From JACQAI01 sp035507915 (lineage in GTDB: Bacteria; Pseudomonadota; Alphaproteobacteria; Elsterales; Elsteraceae): 17,521 nucleotides of DNA. Positions 15,901-17,521 of this stretch are shown piece after piece. Positions within the stretch are counted from its first letter, which is position 1, and each line of letters starts with the position of its first letter. Below the pieces are notes generated by a model. The model worked only from the letters and a program-made list of their open reading frames with translations, was not told where the DNA came from and searched no databases. The position numbers and the translations under genes are program-made. Location: positions 1 through 17,521 of the forward strand of contig DATJNS010000072.1 in the NCBI GenBank assembly GCA_035507915.1. The letters are read 5' to 3'.

Positions 15901-16068
15901 ATCGTCGGCGGCCTGCTGCTGAGCCAGGTCCTGACGCTCTACACGACGCCGGTCGTCTATCTCTACCTCGACCGGCTGAGCGACTGGGTCACCGGCACGC
16001 ACCGCGCGCCGCGCGAGTCGCGGGCGCAACGCGTCCTCAGCCCGCGTCCCGCCGGCCACGACGACTGA
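12925..16068 (+). CDS. RND-family efflux pump, inner-membrane subunit (MdtB/HAE1-like)
   Basis: A proton-driven inner-membrane transporter of 1047 residues, the normal RND length. It begins MSMSSPFIERPIATSLLTIAVLLVGLVAY, with TM1 following the conserved 'FIERP' entry, then the first periplasmic porter loop (about 35-330), TM2-TM6, a second large periplasmic loop (about 555-860) and TM8-TM12. Proton-relay residues are intact: D401 and D402 in VVDDAIV (TM4) and K926 in GIVKKNAIMM (TM10), equivalent to AcrB D407, D408 and K940. The N-terminal wording is closest to MdtB/MuxB-type pumps. Such pumps need a periplasmic adaptor and an outer-membrane channel; neither is in the window. The start overlaps the stop of the TPR-2OG oxygenase gene by 4 bases. 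The gene is convergent with the GST gene (7-base gap). Likely substrates are lipophilic drugs or a secreted product. Confidence 0.95.
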   Translation: MSMSSPFIERPIATSLLTIAVLLVGLVAYPLLPVAPLPDVEFPTISVSSTYPGADPATMASSVATPLERQFSQIPGVTQLTSSSAFGLTQITIQFELTRNIDSAGQDVLAAINAASGQLPRNLPANPTYRKINPSDAPILVLSVSSDTLPITTVDDYADIVLAQQISQISGIGQVFIGGEQKPAVRVQVDPIKLAALDMGLEEVRSVLVNATVNSPKGVFNGAHQAFTIYDDDQLLKAAPYRNLIIAYHNGSPVRIRDIGTAIDAPENTQIGAWYNGKPSIQLFIFKQPAVNVIDAVQRIKDRLPQLRNAMPPSINVDILNDRTQTIRASVEDVEITMAITVTLVVLVIFLFLRAFWATVIPSIAVPMSLVGTCALMYLFGFSLDNLSLMALTIAVGFVVDDAIVMLENIYRHIEEGMPVREAAFKGASEIGFTIISMSFSLVAVFIPVLLMGGIVGRLFREFAMTVTITILVSCFVSLTLTPMMCSRFLKNQHQVTHGRAYMLAEAFFDALLAFYRRTLQVVLRHRFLTLMVLLMTFAANLFLYVVIPKGFFPQQDTGTIFGFSEAAQDTSFDAMKAKQMAMAKVIASEPGIDTFSVTAGPTIGAQTYNAGRFWIGLKPRDERSESADQIIAHLRSKAAHELGIALFLQSRQDINVGGRITKTQFQYTLQDADLNELNQWAPRFFDLLKGLPQLEDVATDQQTSAATATLTIDRDTAARFGIQPQLIDDTLYDAFGQRQITQYFTQLQSYHVVLEVDPRLQQDPNALDKIYIRAPTTGQMVPLSAFVHFDTSRTSYLTIAHQSQFPAVTLSFNLAPGAALGQAVDAIQRAATQMNAPVSLIRTFQGTAQAFQSSLKTQPYLIAAAIVVLYIILGMLYESYIHPLTILSTLPSAGVGALLILMAFHYDLSVIALIGILLLIGIVKKNAIMMIDFALAAERGAGLSPEESIFQACLLRFRPIMMTTMAALLGGLPLMLGTGTGSELRRPLGFAIVGGLLLSQVLTLYTTPVVYLYLDRLSDWVTGTHRAPRESRAQRVLSPRPAGHDD

Positions 16069-16075
16069 CGCGAGC

Positions 16076-16723
16076 TCAGGGGGCGAGCCGGCCCTTGAGC
16101 TCGCCGAACGGCAGCATGACGTGCTCGCGGTAGGGCGCACGCGCCTGCAGGCGCGCGTACCAGGCCTCGACGTGGGGCAGGCGCGGGCGCGCGATGTCGA
16201 GCTCGTAGTAGCGATAGAGCGAGGTGCCGGTCGGGATGTCGGCGAGGGTCAGGCGCTCGCCCATCAGGAACGGCCGATCGGCGAGCACGCGGTCGAGCAG
16301 GCCGAAATGCTCGGCGCAGCGCTCGAGGCACCGGTTGATCGCCGGCCAGTCGCGTTGCGCGTCGGGCGTCCGGTAATAGCCCCAGAACACGCCCATCAGG
16401 AAATCGGGCTGCAGGCTGGTCTGCGACCAGTCCATCCAGCCCTCGATGCGCGCGCGCTCGCCCGGCGTCGAGGCCCAGAACCCGCCGTCGTCGTGGCACG
16501 CCGCGAGATAGCGCAGGATGGTGTGCGATTCCCAGATCGCCAGCGCGCCGTCCTGCAGCACGGGCACGTGACCGTGCGGGTTCATGGCGCGAAACGCCGG
16601 CTCGTCCAACCGGCCGAAGCTGCCGCCGGCCGGAACGTGCTCATGGGCGAGCCCGAGCTCGCCGACCAGCCACAGCACCTTCTGGACGTTGAACGAGCTG
16701 CGGCGGCCCCAGACCTTCAGCAC
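16076..16723 (-). CDS. Glutathione S-transferase family protein
   Basis: A cytosolic protein of 215 residues. The N-terminal thioredoxin-like domain (about 1-78) has the GSH site: S9/S10 and N12 in RRSSFNVQKVLW, the cis-proline V53-P54 in GHVPVLQDG and the gamma-glutamyl contact E65-S66 in IWESHTILRYL. The all-helical domain follows (about 85-205) with the N-capping segment MGERLTLADIPTGTSLYRY. It should conjugate or reduce electrophiles with glutathione, with a catalytic serine rather than tyrosine. The start is a GTG (16721-16723), only 7 bases after the cupin stop (16731), with a weak GAGTGA ribosome site overlapping that stop: this implies operon structure and coupling, with the cupin upstream. 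The substrate is unknown. Confidence 0.92.
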   Translation of the reverse strand: MLKVWGRRSSFNVQKVLWLVGELGLAHEHVPAGGSFGRLDEPAFRAMNPHGHVPVLQDGALAIWESHTILRYLAACHDDGGFWASTPGERARIEGWMDWSQTSLQPDFLMGVFWGYYRTPDAQRDWPAINRCLERCAEHFGLLDRVLADRPFLMGERLTLADIPTGTSLYRYYELDIARPRLPHVEAWYARLQARAPYREHVMLPFGELKGRLAP

Positions 16724-16730
16724 GGGTCGG

Positions 16731-17132
16731 TCACTCGACGGTGCGCGGGTCGTCGACGTCGACGTTGAGGTGCTGGGTCGGCTGCGGGGTCGTGGTCATG
16801 ACGCACACGCCGTCGGGCGCGACGAACTGGTGCCACGCGTTCTGCGGCACGATGACGACCATGCCGGCGCTGAGCGCCAGCGATTGCCGTCCCGCGTCGG
16901 TGATCAGATGGAGCGTGGTCGCGCCCTCGACGACCTGCACGATCTCGTCGCCCTTGGGATGGCGCTCCCAGGCGCTCGTGCCGGCGAACTTGGCCATGAA
17001 GACGCCGCCGTCGCGATAGGTCGCGAGCCGTGCGAAGGCGCCCTCGCGCTCGGACTCGGGCGTCGTGGGCGTGCGTCCCGCGAGCATCTTGAGCTTGGCG
17101 GGCTCGGCCTTGAGATCGACGACGGTCAGCAT
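16731..17132 (-). CDS. Small single-domain cupin protein
   Basis: A 133-residue protein made of one conserved beta-barrel cupin. Motif 1 reads EVRHPKGDE-like ERHPKGDEIVQVVEG (about 56-70): the usual first histidine is glutamate, but the second histidine, the glutamate six before the closing glycine, and that glycine remain. Motif 2 is GMVVIVPQNAWHQF, with its histidine. A metal site of E, H, E and H is thus possible. Many such proteins are sugar isomerases, dioxygenases or sensors, and nothing seen here decides. The ATG at 17130-17132 has GGAGGG five bases upstream, a strong start. It is first of a two-gene unit with the GST, which suggests a role in handling a toxic or electrophilic metabolite. 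Confidence 0.88.
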   Translation of the reverse strand: MLTVVDLKAEPAKLKMLAGRTPTTPESEREGAFARLATYRDGGVFMAKFAGTSAWERHPKGDEIVQVVEGATTLHLITDAGRQSLALSAGMVVIVPQNAWHQFVAPDGVCVMTTTPQPTQHLNVDVDDPRTVE

Positions 17133-17235
17133 GCGGTCCCTCCGGGTGCGGCGCTGCCCACAGCATGAATGAATCGCAGCCGGCGGCCTAGGGTGTGGAC
17201 GGTTCCCGCCGCGGCCGGTCGACCACGCCGCCCGG

Positions 17236-17521
17236 TCACCCGGCCGGCGACGTGGTGCGTGCGCCGCGCTGGGGCGCCATCACGCTGCGGCAGGCGAGCA
17301 GGAGCTTGCGCGCCGCATGTGCCCACTCCGACTTCGGATCGAGGCGCACGTAGCGCTCGAGCAGCGGCGCGGCATCGGCCAAGCGGTCGCTCTGGATGTA
17401 GAGCGCCGCGAGATTGTAGAGCGGGTCGGGATATTCCGGATCGGCGATCACTGCGCGCTCGAGATGCGCGATCGCGTCGGGATTGTTGCCGGCCGCCATC
17501 GCGAGATGGGCGAGGTTGAAG
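17236..17521 (-). CDS. C-terminal part of a TPR protein (cut by the window edge)
   Basis: Ninety-five codons are visible, stopping at 17236-17238; the N-terminus lies beyond the window, so the ATG at 17499 is not the real start since the frame continues to the edge with FNLAHLAMAAG. Two TPR-like units are seen: FNLAHLAMAAGNNPDAIAHL and LYNLAALYIQSDRLADAAPL, then a partial unit ending in YVRLDPKSEWAHAARKLLLA, and a basic, proline-serine tail. The wording (PEYPDPLYNLA, LDPKSEW) is like the TPR tail of some proteins that carry an N-terminal MerR-type HTH, but no such domain can be seen here, so this stays a guess. It lies about 100 bases upstream of the cupin, same strand; a stretch of 17133-17235 separates them and holds no clear promoter boxes. 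Confidence 0.75.
   Translation of the reverse strand, partial: FNLAHLAMAAGNNPDAIAHLERAVIADPEYPDPLYNLAALYIQSDRLADAAPLLERYVRLDPKSEWAHAARKLLLACRSVMAPQRGARTTSPAG

Noticed and set aside
13231..16140. A long minus-strand open frame opposite the RND gene.
   Set aside because: Same artefact: the translation is rich in H, R, D, Q and A repeats and has no fold or motif.
1..17521. Mobile elements, CRISPR arrays, tRNA or rRNA genes, integrase, toxin-antitoxin pairs.
   Set aside because: I found no transposase or integrase motifs, spaced direct repeats, tRNA-like cloverleaf or rRNA sequence on either strand by eye.

Overview
The window is about 17.5 kb of very GC-rich DNA with strong G/C bias at third codon positions, dense gene packing and short intergenic gaps. 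Gene content (FadE-type acyl-CoA dehydrogenase, PAS-GGDEF-EAL protein, MdtB-like RND pump, BenA-like Rieske oxygenase, single-domain GST plus cupin) and an FNR-type half-site dyad suggest a metabolically versatile, probably aerobic or facultative soil or water alphaproteobacterium. That placement is an inference from style, not from a marker gene. I see no rRNA, tRNA, insertion sequence, integrase, CRISPR array or prophage gene, so this looks like ordinary chromosome with accessory metabolism.

Layout, left to right. Bases 1-139 hold the end of a protein that resembles a class III adenylate/guanylate cyclase C-terminus, abutting tail to tail an acyl-CoA dehydrogenase on the minus strand (140-1912). 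A 252-base divergent control region follows, with a long interrupted dyad and an AT-rich stretch, then a triple-PAS GGDEF-EAL cyclic-di-GMP protein (2165-4726). A promoter-like sequence precedes a TPP-dependent enzyme of the acetolactate synthase/benzoylformate decarboxylase superfamily (4825-6558), which converges with a formate/nitrite (FNT) channel gene (6597-7469, minus). The FNT gene and a two-subunit Rieske ring-hydroxylating oxygenase (7609-8982 and 8996-9496) diverge from one region carrying a near-perfect FNR/Anr box. A small minus-strand gene (9534-9758) follows, then a protein of three tandem Rid (YjgF) domains (9879-11198).

The right-hand third holds a TPR protein with a C-terminal 2-oxoglutarate/Fe(II) oxygenase domain (11246-12928), joined by an ATGA stop/start overlap to a full-length RND inner-membrane pump (12925-16068). 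Converging on it is a minus-strand cupin-GST pair (17132 down to 16076). The window ends inside a TPR protein (17236-17521, minus).

How the genes may work together: the oxygenase pair probably hydroxylates an aromatic or related carboxylate, but its reductase is not here. The triple Rid protein has lost the family's catalytic arginine in all three domains, so it is probably not a classical imine deaminase. The best candidates for something undescribed are this pseudo-trimeric Rid protein beside an orphan Rieske oxygenase, and the translationally coupled TPR-2OG oxygenase/RND pump pair that lacks a neighbouring adaptor or outer-membrane gene.
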